A stretch of 64,000 bases of DNA from Blastopirellula sediminis (GTDB taxonomy: Bacteria > Planctomycetota > Planctomycetia > Pirellulales > Pirellulaceae). The notes under the pieces were generated by a model. It saw only the letters and a list, made by a program, of their open reading frames with translations. It was not told the DNA's origin and searched no databases. This document shows, piece by piece, positions 28,775 through 38,854 of the stretch; position 1 is the stretch's first letter, and every line of letters begins with the position of its first letter. The stretch lies in assembly GCF_020966755.1 (NCBI RefSeq), contig NZ_JAJKFT010000010.1:2878720-2942719 (forward strand), read 5' to 3'. The translations under genes were made by a program, and so were the position numbers.

Positions 28775-29254
28775 ATGAGTCTGGTTATCATGCGGCGCAT
28801 CAAGTTTTGCGCCGGTCACCGTTTGTACAAGCATGGCGGAAAGTGCGAGTTCTTTCATGGCCATAACTACGTCGCCGACTTCTACGTCACCGCGGACGAG
28901 GTCGACGCCGTCGGTCGCGTGATCGACTTCGCTGACTTGAAGGCGAAGTTCAAAGGCTGGCTCGACGAACATTGGGATCACGGCTTCATCCTGAGCGAAC
29001 AGGATGAGAACGGCATCAACGCGATCAAGCAGGTCGTGCCATGCAAGTATTTCATCATGCCGTACAACCCGACCGCCGAGAACATGGCTCGCTACCTGCT
29101 CGACTACGTTTGCCCCGAGTTGCTCGACCAGTCGAATGTTCGCCCGGTGAAGGTAGTGATCTGGGAAACGGAAGAAGCGTTCGCCGAAGCCCGCATCAGC
29201 GGCGACGTCGACGGTTCGACGACCGTTACGCTCAGCTCGGTCATGGTCGATTAG
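28775..29254 (+). CDS. queD: 6-pyruvoyl-tetrahydropterin synthase / QueD family
   Basis: The 159-residue protein has the family metal and active-site residues: His in FCAGHRL, CEFFHGHNY (catalytic Cys plus two His ligands), VIDFADLK, a WDHGFIL segment and the Glu in VVIWETEEAFA. QueD makes 6-carboxytetrahydropterin for queuosine from the FolE product; PTPS makes 6-pyruvoyltetrahydropterin. Which of the two is made cannot be decided by eye, so the symbol is tentative. FolE2, which would supply the substrate, is encoded just upstream. Confidence 0.88.
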   Translation: MSLVIMRRIKFCAGHRLYKHGGKCEFFHGHNYVADFYVTADEVDAVGRVIDFADLKAKFKGWLDEHWDHGFILSEQDENGINAIKQVVPCKYFIMPYNPTAENMARYLLDYVCPELLDQSNVRPVKVVIWETEEAFAEARISGDVDGSTTVTLSSVMVD

Positions 29255-29285
29255 TTCGGAAGTCTAGCGGAGAGGTCGACGAAGC

Positions 29286-29831
29286 ATGAGTAGCCAGTCG
29301 CCCGCCAAGATCGGCGTCGTCACCGTATCGGACCGCGCTAGTCGCGGCGAGTACGAAGATCGGGGCGGTCCGGCGATTCACGCCTATTTGACCGAAACGC
29401 TGACCTCTCCGTGGGAGGCGGTCCCCCGCGTGATTCCCGACGATCAGGCGGGCATTGAAGCGACGCTGCGGCAGCTCTGCGACGAGGAGCAGTGCTGCCT
29501 GGTGATTACGACCGGCGGGACCGGGCCGGCGCTGCGCGACGTCACGCCGGAAGCGACCGAAGCGGTCTGCGACAAGATGATGCCCGGCTTCGGCGAACTG
29601 ATGCGGAAGGTGTCGCTTGAGAAGGTGCCGACGGCGATTCTCTCGCGGCAGACGGCCGGGATCCGCGGGAAGTCGCTCCTATTGAACCTGCCCGGTCAGC
29701 CGAAGGCGATCGCCGAATGTCTCGATGCGGTCTTTCCGGCGATTCCTTATTGCATCGATCTGCTGGAGGGGCCTTACCTCACCACAGATCCTAGTCGGGT
29801 ACTGGCATTTCGGCCCGCCAAGAAATCGTGA
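29286..29831 (+). CDS. mogA: Molybdopterin adenylyltransferase (MogA/MoaB family)
   Basis: The 181-residue protein has the MogA signatures VTVSDRASRGEYEDRGGP, ITTGGTGPALRDVTPEATEA and LLNLPGQPKAIAECL. MogA activates molybdopterin with ATP before molybdenum insertion. The gene follows the QueD/PTPS gene by 31 bp and ends the pterin-related gene run. No other molybdenum-cofactor gene is in the window. Confidence 0.93.
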   Translation: MSSQSPAKIGVVTVSDRASRGEYEDRGGPAIHAYLTETLTSPWEAVPRVIPDDQAGIEATLRQLCDEEQCCLVITTGGTGPALRDVTPEATEAVCDKMMPGFGELMRKVSLEKVPTAILSRQTAGIRGKSLLLNLPGQPKAIAECLDAVFPAIPYCIDLLEGPYLTTDPSRVLAFRPAKKS

Positions 29832-30042
29832 CGTATCGCTGTCGTCACAATCGGCGTCACTAGCTGCGAGCCGCTCCACGAGTGGATGCGGGTAGGCGCA
29901 TCTTTTCCCCTGTTTTTAGCTACAGCCTACGCTTAGTTAGCGACGTCAGCAGCGTCGCTATCGGTTGAAAGCGATTCGATGTGGACCAGAGCGTCCGCTT
30001 GTCGATCGCTCACTGGGGGCAGTAACTGTAGGGGCATGCGCG

Positions 30043-31893
30043 ATGGACTTAGCAAAGCTAGAAAGCAAGATCAATCGTCGCGTTATCGTGATCGACGATA
30101 ACCCGTCGATTCACGAAGACTTTCGTCGGATTCTCTCAGGCAATAGCAACGTTAGCGGCTCTCCCCGCGATATTCGAGCGCTGCTGTTCGAGGAAGAAAC
30201 GCTGACGCCCAACGAAATCGACTTCGGTTTCGAGATTGAATCGGCGTTTCAGGGAGAAGAAGGGCTACGGAAGGTCGCCGCCGCAGAACAGGCCGGCCGA
30301 CCGTTCGCGTTGGCCTTCATCGACATGCGAATGCCGCCGGGTTGGGACGGGCTCGAAACGATCAAGCGAATCTGGCGCGACTATCCTGATATCCAGGTCG
30401 TCATCTGCACCGCCTATTCGGATCACACTTGGGAATCGCTGCTGGAAGAGTTGGGGGAAACTGACCAGCTAGTGATCTTGAAGAAGCCGTTTGACGTGAT
30501 CGAAGCTCGCCAGTTGGCGATCGCACTGACGCGCAAGTGGCAACTGACTCAGCAGGCTCGTTTGCGAATGGACGAGCTGAACCATTTAGTCGAAGAACGC
30601 ACCGCCGATTTGATGCGGGCTGCGACCGAACTGAAAAGAACCAACCAGCAACTGATTGAAGCGTCGAAAGACGCCGAAGCGGCCAACCGATCCAAGAGCG
30701 AATTCCTGGCGAACATGAGCCATGAGATTCGGACGCCGATGACCGCGATCATCGGCTATGCCGAGGAATTGAAAGAAGCAGGCGAGATCGAACGCGCTCC
30801 GAAAGAACGGGTTTTCGCGCTCGAGACGATCTTGCGCAACGGGCATCACCTGTTGCAAGTGATTAACGACGTGTTAGATCTCAGCAAGATCGAAGCAGGC
30901 AAGCTCGACGTCTACCTTCAGCCCGCGTCCCCGGTGCGGATCGTGTCGGACGTGTTGGCGCTGATGCACTTGCGGGCGTCGCAAAAGGGACTGCGGCTGG
31001 AAAACGAATTCTGCGGACCGATGCCGGCTTCGATCACGACCGACGCGACCCGTCTGCGTCAGATTCTGATCAACCTGATCGGCAACGCGATCAAGTACAC
31101 CGAGGAAGGGACGGTTTCGCTGCGAACCCGGCTGATTAACATCGGCAGCGACGATCCTCATCTCGAGTTTGAGGTGGTCGACTCCGGAATCGGTATGACC
31201 GAAGAGGAGATGCAGCGAATCTTTCTGCCGTTCGAGCAAGCCAATACGTCGATGAGCCGCAAGTATGGCGGAACGGGACTGGGGCTGTCGATCAGCATTC
31301 GGCTCACGGAACTGCTGGGAGGAATGATGTGGTGCGAAAGCAATCCTGGGCATGGGAGCGCCTTCCGCTTCACGATCGCCACCGGCGACCTGACGAACGT
31401 CAAGATTTCGAACTGCGCCGATGACTACAACTGGGTGCCGGTGAACGCCAGCAGCATTCCCTCTGCGGGCGTTTCGATCGAAGGGCGTTTGTTGTTGGTG
31501 GAAGACGGGCCTGACAACCAGCGACTGTTGCGGCTGATCCTGGAGAAAGCAGGCGCCGAGGTGACGATTGCGAATGACGGTCGGGACGGCGTCGACCTGG
31601 TCCTGACGTCGCGCAGACAAGGAATGCCGTTCGACTTGATCTTGATGGACATGCAAATGCCGATCCTGGACGGCTATCAAGCGACTCGGATGTTGCGCAC
31701 CGAAGGAGTCCGGACTCCGATTGTCGCGTTGACGGCGCACGCGATGAGCGGCGATCGACAGCGATGTCTCGACGCCGGCGCCGATGAGTACCTGACGAAG
31801 CCGGTCAATCGAAGTCTGCTGTTAGAGACGATCGCGGGCTTTTTGCAATTGTCCGCGAAGTTCAAAAAGAAAGCGGCCGAGGCTCAGTATTGA
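30043..31893 (+). CDS. Hybrid sensor histidine kinase (REC-HisKA-HATPase-REC)
   Basis: The 616-residue soluble kinase starts with a receiver-like domain (VIDDNPSIHEDF, phospho-acceptor Asp 94 in FIDMRMP, Lys in KKPF at 147-150). This domain carries a roughly 40-residue insertion after its first helix. A helical linker follows, then HisKA with His 227 in MSHEIRTP, an HATPase domain (GNAIKY, GIGMTEEE, GGTGLGLSIS), and a second receiver at about 495-610 (LLVEDGPDNQR, LILMDMQMP, KPVN). It has no membrane or sensor domain, so its input probably comes through the first receiver. ATG at 30043 follows AGGGGCATGCGCG; the longer frame to 29965 lacks support. Confidence 0.9.
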   Translation: MDLAKLESKINRRVIVIDDNPSIHEDFRRILSGNSNVSGSPRDIRALLFEEETLTPNEIDFGFEIESAFQGEEGLRKVAAAEQAGRPFALAFIDMRMPPGWDGLETIKRIWRDYPDIQVVICTAYSDHTWESLLEELGETDQLVILKKPFDVIEARQLAIALTRKWQLTQQARLRMDELNHLVEERTADLMRAATELKRTNQQLIEASKDAEAANRSKSEFLANMSHEIRTPMTAIIGYAEELKEAGEIERAPKERVFALETILRNGHHLLQVINDVLDLSKIEAGKLDVYLQPASPVRIVSDVLALMHLRASQKGLRLENEFCGPMPASITTDATRLRQILINLIGNAIKYTEEGTVSLRTRLINIGSDDPHLEFEVVDSGIGMTEEEMQRIFLPFEQANTSMSRKYGGTGLGLSISIRLTELLGGMMWCESNPGHGSAFRFTIATGDLTNVKISNCADDYNWVPVNASSIPSAGVSIEGRLLLVEDGPDNQRLLRLILEKAGAEVTIANDGRDGVDLVLTSRRQGMPFDLILMDMQMPILDGYQATRMLRTEGVRTPIVALTAHAMSGDRQRCLDAGADEYLTKPVNRSLLLETIAGFLQLSAKFKKKAAEAQY

Positions 31894-31899
31894 GCCTCG
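31878..31899 (+). terminator. Possible terminator hairpin at the end of the hybrid kinase gene
   Basis: A perfect 9-bp stem (31878-31886 with 31891-31899, loop GTAT) overlaps the kinase stop codon. The bases after it are only moderately T-rich (GGCTTTCCTGCTTTG), so termination is likely but not certain. Confidence 0.5.
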
Positions 31900-31920
31900 G
31901 GCTTTCCTGCTTTGCGTCGA

Positions 31921-34900
31921 CTATTCGAACGGATGGGCGCCAAGCGTCCCTTTGAGAGCGTCGAGGTAGTCGTCGTTCTCGGTCATCGCCAACTGAGCGG
32001 CGGCGTACTCGCGGCGAGCCGCCAGATTCAATTCTTTGACCGATTCGGCGTTGCGCGAGTCGGCGGCGAACTTGTCGAGTGCGGCGACGTGACGCTTCCA
32101 CAGGGCCGTGTCACGCAGTTTCTTCGTCGCGAGCCGCTTTTGATACCAGTCGCTGGCCAACAGATAGTCTTTGGTGAACATCTGCCGGATCTCAGGATCG
32201 GAGGCGGTTTTCCCTTCGTACGAGCCTTCGGCCATGATCATCAATAGCGCCTTCAGCGGCGGACAGGCCTCTTCGATCGAACCATCGTCCAGGTGACGCT
32301 GAGCGACCCGCTGCTGCGCTTCGACGATATGCTTGATGCCGTCGGCGTACGATTCGGGATCTTGCGTTTCGGGACGCAGGATCGAGTCGTCAAACACCTT
32401 CAGCGGGTTGTCGAAGACGCGGCCAAAGAAGGTTCGCACGAATCGGCGGGTGATGCGGAAGCCGAGTCGGCTGGCCGGGATCAATTCGCCGTTGTGGGTA
32501 AAGTCGTTGATCTTTTCAAGCATCCCTTCGCCGATCAGGAACTTCGGATCCCGTTCCTCCGGCGTCAAGCGACACCAGATCTCCGGAATCAGCAAGCTGA
32601 TGTCGTGATCGACGCGAACGTTCGGGCCGATGTAACCGGCCGCCGTCGAATAGCCGGCCAAACCGGTCAGGATGTAGCTGACCAGCGCGTTGTTCAAGTC
32701 GGCCGCTGGACGGAGTGCGTTGAACGGACCTTTGGTCAGCGCGCCTTCGCTGCCGGCGCCGGTGGTCGAAGGACTCTTGCCCGTCAACGAGCAGACGAAG
32801 TCCATGAACAGTTCCGGCAGCTCCTGGTAGTGAATCGGACCGTAGACCGCCAGGCTGCGAATGCCGGCCGCCGCATCGGGCGGATTGTTGCGGCGACCGC
32901 AGAGAACCGCGTTCACCGGAGTCGGCACCGGCTGATGGGCCGGAATCTTACGATAGAGCCGCGTGCCGACTTCGCCGACGTACCGGAAGATCGGATTCGC
33001 CATGTCAGGACGGGTTTGCAGGTAGCGCGGGTTCTTGGTCGGCGCCCCGTCGACGATGCGCGGGTTGGCTGAGCAGACGGCGTATTCGCTGGGCGTCTGA
33101 TCGTCGTCCAGGAACTCGCGGAGGAAGTTTTGCATCGGCGCAGTGAACCGATCGAACTCGGCGATTTGTTCCGCCATCGCCGCAACGTCTTCGCGCGAGA
33201 GGGGGGCGAAGTTCGAGATGAAGTTCCCCGGCTGCGACATGTCGAGCTCGGTCTGCTTGTCGAGCCCGCGATGAACGGCATCGTCCGGACGCTGGAATAA
33301 GCGGTATTCGCAGTTCGTCAGGAACTTGTAGCTGTCGGCGTTCAGCTGCGGATCAAGATTGAAGATCGCCTTGGCCGGTACGACGACCGACGCGGTGATG
33401 TCGTCTTCGGTCTGCACTTTGTCGGCGGCGTAGAAATCTTGACGCAACTTGTAGGTTCGCCACTGCTGCGTTTCGGAAAGACCGACCCGCAGATAGGTGC
33501 CGACCAGCGTACGATCGCGATACTTCAGCTCGTGCCCCGGCGTGCCGTTGACGATATCGACGCTGAAGTTTGCGCGCCAGTTGTGGTCCCAGTCGGGTTG
33601 CTGGAAACGCTTGATGATGAACAACATCGAATAGATGTGGTTCGGGATCGAAGCGAGCCACTCGTTGTACTTGTCGGTATAGTCGGAAGCGGGAGTCAAC
33701 AGTTTGATCACGCTGCCGAGCGAACGTTCCGGCGACAAGATCTTGCGGCTGGGACGTTCGGCGTAGTTCGGTTTGATTTGCGAGTCGTCGGCCCAGCGAT
33801 CGCTGTAATCGTGGTGGAAGATCTCGTCGATCAGGGCCAGGTCTTTGTCGATGTCGGAGACGAAGATCGGGCCATACAGCATATAGTCGGTCGCCGACTT
33901 GCTGATTTCGCTCTTGCCGCCGCCGCTGACGGTGCACGGCTTGTGGCAGTTGACCCCTTCGGCCGTCGTGCCGATCAAACGCCAGCTCGGCGCGGCGGGG
34001 TGTTTTTCCATTCGAATTTTGTAGCCCGACGGAGCGACGTAGATCTTGCCAGGAAGCAGCGGAATCGAACGTTCTTTCCCTTCGCGGGTCCATTTGATCC
34101 GCTGTTCGACCATCGTCGCCCGCGCGTCTTCTGGAATGTAGACGATGTCGGGGTGATTCTTGTCGATGCCGTAACCTTCCGGCTGCATGTCGATCCACTC
34201 GCCGTAGTCTCGGGCGACGTCGTCAATCGTGCGGCCGTTGTAGCGCTGGCTGTTGACGCGGAAGTCTTCGCCGAGATTCCAGCTGGTGTAAGCGACCACG
34301 CCGCCGGCATGTTCCTCTTCGACGTTGCCGTAGAGGTTAGCGGCGTAGCTGAGCTGCGTTTTGACTTCCTTCTTGCAGTAGCCGTAATAGTTGTCGGCGA
34401 TGATGGTGACGACGACGCCTCGCTCATCGCGACAAGTCGCTTTGAACGCCTGGCCGTTGTTGTATTTCTCCGACTCGTCCTTGTAGCACATGCCGTCCTG
34501 ACGTTGACGCGGCGTTGCGTCGTCGAAGTGGGGCAGCCCCAACTCTTTCTTGGTGACGCCGACCAGCTGCGGCGCGAGGATCACGCAGCCGGTATGTCCG
34601 GTCCAATGTTCGACATCGAGGGCGGCGTCATTCTTCGGAATGAACGGGTCGCCGGCGTTGCCGAAAATCGATTCGACGAAGTCGAGATTGCTGACCAGCT
34701 GGCCGGGGACGTAGAAGCGAACTTCCATCGTCTTCTCGGGCGTATAGCCGGGAACTTCCGGACAGACGATCGGCCGCAGCAACAGCGAGACGAAGGTGTA
34801 CGCTTTGTCTTCGTGCTGGCTGGTGTAAGGGAGCTCTAAAAACTCTTTGGGCGGATTCATCGCGATCTTGAACATCCGCGCGAAGGTGAGCTTCGGCACC

Positions 34901-35394
34901 GAGAGCTTGTCGCCGGCGATCGGCAGACCGCCTTCGCAAACGTGGAAGGTACCTTTCGTCGTACGACGATCGCTGCGGGGATTGTTCAAGACGCCATTTT
35001 CCAGGCGATACGATTCGACCAGTTCGCTTTCGAACTTGTTCCCGTGCACCGGCAGCGACAATTCGCGGGCGACGCCGTGACGATCGAGAACGAAAGACTC
35101 ACGCGGCAATTGCAGCGGACCGACGTCGAGGTCGGAGAAGTAGTCGTTTAAGAAGGTCTCGATCCGGCTATCGACCGGAGCCGGCACGTCGCGGAGCATC
35201 CGCGCCTTCTCGTGGTAGTTCGCGAGTAGACCTTTGACCAGGTCGGCGAACTCGGTTTCCTTTTCGTGGAGCGGAGGGGGAAGCTCATTCGCAATCATCT
35301 GCAAGTTGATGTAGCGAATCAGCCGACTCCGCTCGGCGTTACGTTGCTTTTTGGTCTGTGGTGCGCCGAATCCGAGCTTTTCTTTCAGGTCCAT
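31921..35394 (-). CDS. Large conserved protein, candidate PPi-type phosphoenolpyruvate carboxykinase
   Basis: The 1157-residue protein has no signal peptide or membrane segment. Its length and overall look fit PPi-dependent PEP carboxykinase, which interconverts PEP and oxaloacetate with pyrophosphate and was found in Entamoeba and Propionibacterium at about 1100-1150 residues. Stretches worth checking are [19 protein letters not shown] near the N-terminus, and [18 protein letters not shown] (about 870), [20 protein letters not shown] and [18 protein letters not shown] near the C-terminal third. I rely on memory of the family, not an alignment. Start ATG 35394 begins MDLKEKLGF; the longer frame to 35610 would cover the whole divergent promoter region. 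The alternative is an uncharacterised planctomycete protein. Confidence 0.55.
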   Translation of the reverse strand: MDLKEKLGFGAPQTKKQRNAERSRLIRYINLQMIANELPPPLHEKETEFADLVKGLLANYHEKARMLRDVPAPVDSRIETFLNDYFSDLDVGPLQLPRESFVLDRHGVARELSLPVHGNKFESELVESYRLENGVLNNPRSDRRTTKGTFHVCEGGLPIAGDKLSVPKLTFARMFKIAMNPPKEFLELPYTSQHEDKAYTFVSLLLRPIVCPEVPGYTPEKTMEVRFYVPGQLVSNLDFVESIFGNAGDPFIPKNDAALDVEHWTGHTGCVILAPQLVGVTKKELGLPHFDDATPRQRQDGMCYKDESEKYNNGQAFKATCRDERGVVVTIIADNYYGYCKKEVKTQLSYAANLYGNVEEEHAGGVVAYTSWNLGEDFRVNSQRYNGRTIDDVARDYGEWIDMQPEGYGIDKNHPDIVYIPEDARATMVEQRIKWTREGKERSIPLLPGKIYVAPSGYKIRMEKHPAAPSWRLIGTTAEGVNCHKPCTVSGGGKSEISKSATDYMLYGPIFVSDIDKDLALIDEIFHHDYSDRWADDSQIKPNYAERPSRKILSPERSLGSVIKLLTPASDYTDKYNEWLASIPNHIYSMLFIIKRFQQPDWDHNWRANFSVDIVNGTPGHELKYRDRTLVGTYLRVGLSETQQWRTYKLRQDFYAADKVQTEDDITASVVVPAKAIFNLDPQLNADSYKFLTNCEYRLFQRPDDAVHRGLDKQTELDMSQPGNFISNFAPLSREDVAAMAEQIAEFDRFTAPMQNFLREFLDDDQTPSEYAVCSANPRIVDGAPTKNPRYLQTRPDMANPIFRYVGEVGTRLYRKIPAHQPVPTPVNAVLCGRRNNPPDAAAGIRSLAVYGPIHYQELPELFMDFVCSLTGKSPSTTGAGSEGALTKGPFNALRPAADLNNALVSYILTGLAGYSTAAGYIGPNVRVDHDISLLIPEIWCRLTPEERDPKFLIGEGMLEKINDFTHNGELIPASRLGFRITRRFVRTFFGRVFDNPLKVFDDSILRPETQDPESYADGIKHIVEAQQRVAQRHLDDGSIEEACPPLKALLMIMAEGSYEGKTASDPEIRQMFTKDYLLASDWYQKRLATKKLRDTALWKRHVAALDKFAADSRNAESVKELNLAARREYAAAQLAMTENDDYLDALKGTLGAHPFE

Positions 35395-35601
35395 CGTTGT
35401 TTTACACGGTGAGGACGAATTTTTAGTACACAGCTGCGCCTGCGATCTTAACCGGTTGGAAGATGGTTCGTCTGCGCTTTCCTTCCCTTGGCGGGGGGTT
35501 ATGGAAAAACCGCCGTCACAGGAGGCGAACAATGGCAGACTGGTAGGAAAATAGTTACCATTTCGAGAACTGTTTGCTCTTCTTTTCTCAGGATCCCCGC
35601 C

Positions 35602-36948
35602 ATGTTGCACCGTCCTGGATCTGGTTCCCGCCTATTCTGCTTTCTCGCCGTAGTCTTCCTTTTGGCCCCTTCCGCAATAGCGCAAGATCGCGAGACCAAG
35701 GTCCGCAATGATCGTCGTGACATCCTCGCTGACGGCACCTGGCACTACAACGATTTGCAAGGTGCGATGGATGCGGCGAAGACCTCGGGCAAGCCGATCC
35801 TGGTCATCTTCCGCTGCATCCCGTGCGAAGCCTGCGCTCAGCTGGATGAAAAGATCATCGAGCGCGACTCGGCGGTCCGCCGCGCGATGCAGGACTATGA
35901 GTGTGCCCGTATCGTACGGATGAACGGCGTCGACCTCGCGAAGTTTCAATTTGACTACGATCAATCTTTCGCTGCGTTTCTGATGAACGCCGACGGCACG
36001 ATCTATGGCCGCTATGGAACGCGCTCGCATCAAACGGAAGAAGAGGGAGACGTCGCGATCGAAGGGTTCGCGGCGACGCTCGACAAAGGTTTGATTTTGC
36101 ATGGTCTCTATCCGGCGAACAAAGAACTGCTGGCCGCCAAGACGACCGGCGACGTTCCGCCGGTTCCGTCGGCCGAAAAGTTTCCGCACTTGCGCAAAGG
36201 GGACTACGGCGAAGAGCTCGACTACGAAGGGAAGGTCGTCAAGAGCTGCATTCACTGTCACCAAGTTGGCGAGAGTTATCGCGTCAGCTACCGCTTCGAC
36301 GGGAAGCAGATTCCAGAAAAGATCTTGTTCCCCTATCCGCATCCGAAGGTGCTCGGCTTGATCATGGATCCGAAGACCGCGGCGACGGTCAAAGAAGTGA
36401 CGCCCGGTTCGCCGGCCGCGGAAGCGGGGATGAAAGCGGGAGACGAAATCCTCGCGCTCAATGGACAGCCGATCATCTCGATGGCCGATATCCAATGGAC
36501 GCTTCATCATTTGCAAGACGAAAGAGCGATCGCGGTGACGATGCTGCGAGACGGCAATCTCGCGAAGATTGATTTCCCCTTGCCGAAAGATTGGAAGAAG
36601 CAGGGAGACATCTCATGGCGAGTGACCAGCTGGGACTTGGCGCGTCAGGTATTCGGCGGCATGCGACTGAAAGATCTGGAGCCGCAGCAGCGGAAGGAAC
36701 TGGGACTGAAAGAGGACCAGCTAGGCTTGCTCGTCAAGCATGTCGGCAAATATGGCGATCATGCCGTCGCGCAAAAGGCCGGCATCCAACCGGGCGACGT
36801 GATCACCTCCATCTCCGGCATTAGAGAGAACCTGAACGAATCGAACCTGCTGGCCCGGCTCGCCAATGAGACGAAGCGCGGGCAGGAGGTGGAAGTGACG
36901 CTGCTGCGGGATGGAAAGACGCAGCGCACCAAGATTCGCATGCAGTAG
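35602..36948 (+). CDS. Exported Trx7/PDZ-domain protein with a CxxCH motif
   Basis: The 448-residue protein has a signal peptide (residues 1-27, cleavage after SAIA). A thioredoxin-like domain carries Cys 72, 75 and 78 in [14 protein letters not shown] motif at 216-220 could bind heme c or a metal. Two PDZ domains follow, at about 255-325 ([20 protein letters not shown]) and 375-445 ([14 protein letters not shown]). It matches the Trx7/PDZ (seleno)protein family, in which some members have selenocysteine at a Cys position; this one has only Cys. It is divergent from the 1157-residue gene. Confidence 0.82.
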   Translation: MLHRPGSGSRLFCFLAVVFLLAPSAIAQDRETKVRNDRRDILADGTWHYNDLQGAMDAAKTSGKPILVIFRCIPCEACAQLDEKIIERDSAVRRAMQDYECARIVRMNGVDLAKFQFDYDQSFAAFLMNADGTIYGRYGTRSHQTEEEGDVAIEGFAATLDKGLILHGLYPANKELLAAKTTGDVPPVPSAEKFPHLRKGDYGEELDYEGKVVKSCIHCHQVGESYRVSYRFDGKQIPEKILFPYPHPKVLGLIMDPKTAATVKEVTPGSPAAEAGMKAGDEILALNGQPIISMADIQWTLHHLQDERAIAVTMLRDGNLAKIDFPLPKDWKKQGDISWRVTSWDLARQVFGGMRLKDLEPQQRKELGLKEDQLGLLVKHVGKYGDHAVAQKAGIQPGDVITSISGIRENLNESNLLARLANETKRGQEVEVTLLRDGKTQRTKIRMQ

Positions 36949-36954
36949 CGGACG

Positions 36955-38643
36955 CTACTTCACGTCGTAAAACGCTTTGCTGATGCAACCGCTGTCGGCT
37001 TGCGATACGGTTGCGGCGAAGTCGGCCAGATAGCCGTGGTTGTACTTCAGCTCAGGCATTTTCCAGTTCGCGGCGCGGGTCGCCAATTCATCGGCAGCGA
37101 CGTGCAGCGTGATGTCGCCGCCAAGCAGATCGAACGAGATCTCGTCTCCATCTTCAACCAGCGCGATCGGACCGCCAACCGCCGCTTCCGGCGCACAGTG
37201 GACGCCGATCGCTCCGTGCGAAACGCCGGAGACGCGGGTATCGGAGAGAAACGCGACTTTGCCGTCCAAGTGCGGAACCGCCAAGGCTGCGGTGGCGACC
37301 AGCACTTCCGGCATGCCGGAGGCGACCGGGCCAAGGTATCGCAGTACAATCACGCTGCCGGGCGTGATCTTGTTCGCTTCGACCGCGTCGACGATGTCTT
37401 TCGCTTCGTTGAAGCAGATCGCTTTGCCGCGGAACTTCGAGTCGCGCATGCTCGAGACCTTGAAGACGACGCCGCCGGGCGCCAGGTTGCCGAAGCAGAT
37501 CTGCATGTCGGCGTATTCTTTTAGCGGCTTTTCGATCGGCGCGATCAGGTCCTGGTCCTGGGGAACTTCGCAGGCATCGGCGACGCTTTCGGCCAGCGAC
37601 ATGCCAGAAACCGTCAGGCACGAGCCATCGACGATGCCGGCCGAGATCAGGTACTTCAGCAGCATCGGCGTGCCGCCCAGCTTGTGCAGGTCGTACATCG
37701 TTCGCTTGCCGCGCGGCGCGAAGCTGCAGAGGACCGGCGTGTTGCGGACGATTCGCTGGATGTCGCGCAGACCAAAGTCGACGCCCGCTTCTTTCGCCAG
37801 CGCGGTCAGATGGAGCACGCCGTTAGTCGAACCGCCGATCGCCGCGATTACGGCCGCGGCGTTTTCAAACGCCTTCTTCGTCAGGATGTCGCGGGGGCGA
37901 ATGTTGTCGGCCAAGAGACGTTTGACGGCGGCGCCGATGCCACGGCATTCTTCTCGTTTGGCGGGATCGTCGGCTGGAATGGAACTGGAGTAGGGGAGGC
38001 CTAGCCCGATCGCTTCCAGCGCGATTCCCCAGGTGTTGAACGAAGCGGCGATGCCGCAGCCGCCGGGACCGGGGCAAGCGGTTCGCAAGATTTGATCCGC
38101 TTCGGTCGCGGTCATCGCGCCGACCGACGCTGCGGCTTGGGCGTCATAGACGTCCAGAATCGACGTGTCGCGTCCCAGGTGGCAACCAGGTTTGATGCTG
38201 CCGCCGTTGACGATCAGGCCGGGATAGTTGAGTCGGGCCAAGGCCATGGCGAAGCCGGGGCCGTTTTTGTCGCAGTTATGCAGACCGATCAAAAAGTCGT
38301 AGCCATGAGCGCTAACGACGCATTCGGCCGCGTTGGCGATCATATTGCGCGACGGCAGACTCGCATTTCCCCCTTCGTGCCCTTGGGTGATGTTGTCGCT
38401 GACGGCCGGGGTGCCGAACGGAAAGCCGATCAGGCCAGCCGCTTCGCAGCCGGCTTTCAGCTCTTGCGCCAGTTGGTAGGCGTGGACATTGCAGAGGTTG
38501 CCGTCCAACAGTGGTACGCCGATCCCAATTTGCGGCTTGTCAAAGTCGGCGTCGGTCAGTCCCAGGCCGTAATAAAAGGCGGTAACCCCTTTTTGCCATC
38601 CACGGGTCAAACGTCGGCTGTTCCAATTCAGGGGCTGAGACAT
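36955..38643 (-). CDS. ilvD: Dihydroxy-acid dehydratase (IlvD/Edd family)
   Basis: IlvD dehydrates dihydroxy acids in isoleucine, valine and leucine synthesis and carries an iron-sulfur cluster. The 562-residue protein has cluster-ligand candidates in HNCDKNGPG and ACPGPGGCG, GGSTNGVLHL, and SDTRVSGVSHGAIG near the C-terminus. The motif around the second Cys differs slightly from common IlvD (GPGGCGIAA rather than GAGACGGMY). A sugar-acid dehydratase of the same family is therefore a possible alternative. ATG at 38643 is chosen; the frame extends further but with no conserved sequence. Confidence 0.88.
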   Translation of the reverse strand: MSQPLNWNSRRLTRGWQKGVTAFYYGLGLTDADFDKPQIGIGVPLLDGNLCNVHAYQLAQELKAGCEAAGLIGFPFGTPAVSDNITQGHEGGNASLPSRNMIANAAECVVSAHGYDFLIGLHNCDKNGPGFAMALARLNYPGLIVNGGSIKPGCHLGRDTSILDVYDAQAAASVGAMTATEADQILRTACPGPGGCGIAASFNTWGIALEAIGLGLPYSSSIPADDPAKREECRGIGAAVKRLLADNIRPRDILTKKAFENAAAVIAAIGGSTNGVLHLTALAKEAGVDFGLRDIQRIVRNTPVLCSFAPRGKRTMYDLHKLGGTPMLLKYLISAGIVDGSCLTVSGMSLAESVADACEVPQDQDLIAPIEKPLKEYADMQICFGNLAPGGVVFKVSSMRDSKFRGKAICFNEAKDIVDAVEANKITPGSVIVLRYLGPVASGMPEVLVATAALAVPHLDGKVAFLSDTRVSGVSHGAIGVHCAPEAAVGGPIALVEDGDEISFDLLGGDITLHVAADELATRAANWKMPELKYNHGYLADFAATVSQADSGCISKAFYDVK

Positions 38644-38766
38644 GCGGCGAGCTGCTTTCAATCTTTGGGGGGATGAGGGGGAAGGGGGGAAACCGCTAGT
38701 ATCGCCGACGGGACGCTGCGGCTCAAGATGGAAGAGGGGCAGGGGATTTGCAGCCCTTTCGAAACG

Positions 38767-38800
38767 AAAAACCGCGGCTGGCCCAATGGACAGCCGCGGT
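38767..38800 (-). terminator. Intrinsic terminator after hsp20
   Basis: On the minus strand a perfect 10-bp stem (38791-38800 with 38771-38780) closes a 10-base loop and is followed by four to five T residues (38770-38767). It lies 55 bp past the hsp20 stop and before ilvD, so hsp20 is probably transcribed alone. Confidence 0.82.
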
Positions 38801-38854
38801 ACGGAGACAACCTCATCCTCTTCTCTGCTTCTCAACGCAAACCGATTGAGTCGG

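Noticed and set aside
38644-38835. N-terminal extension of the ilvD frame
   Set aside because: The added residues have no conserved sequence and overlap the hsp20 terminator; MSQPLNWNSRR at 38643 is the natural start.
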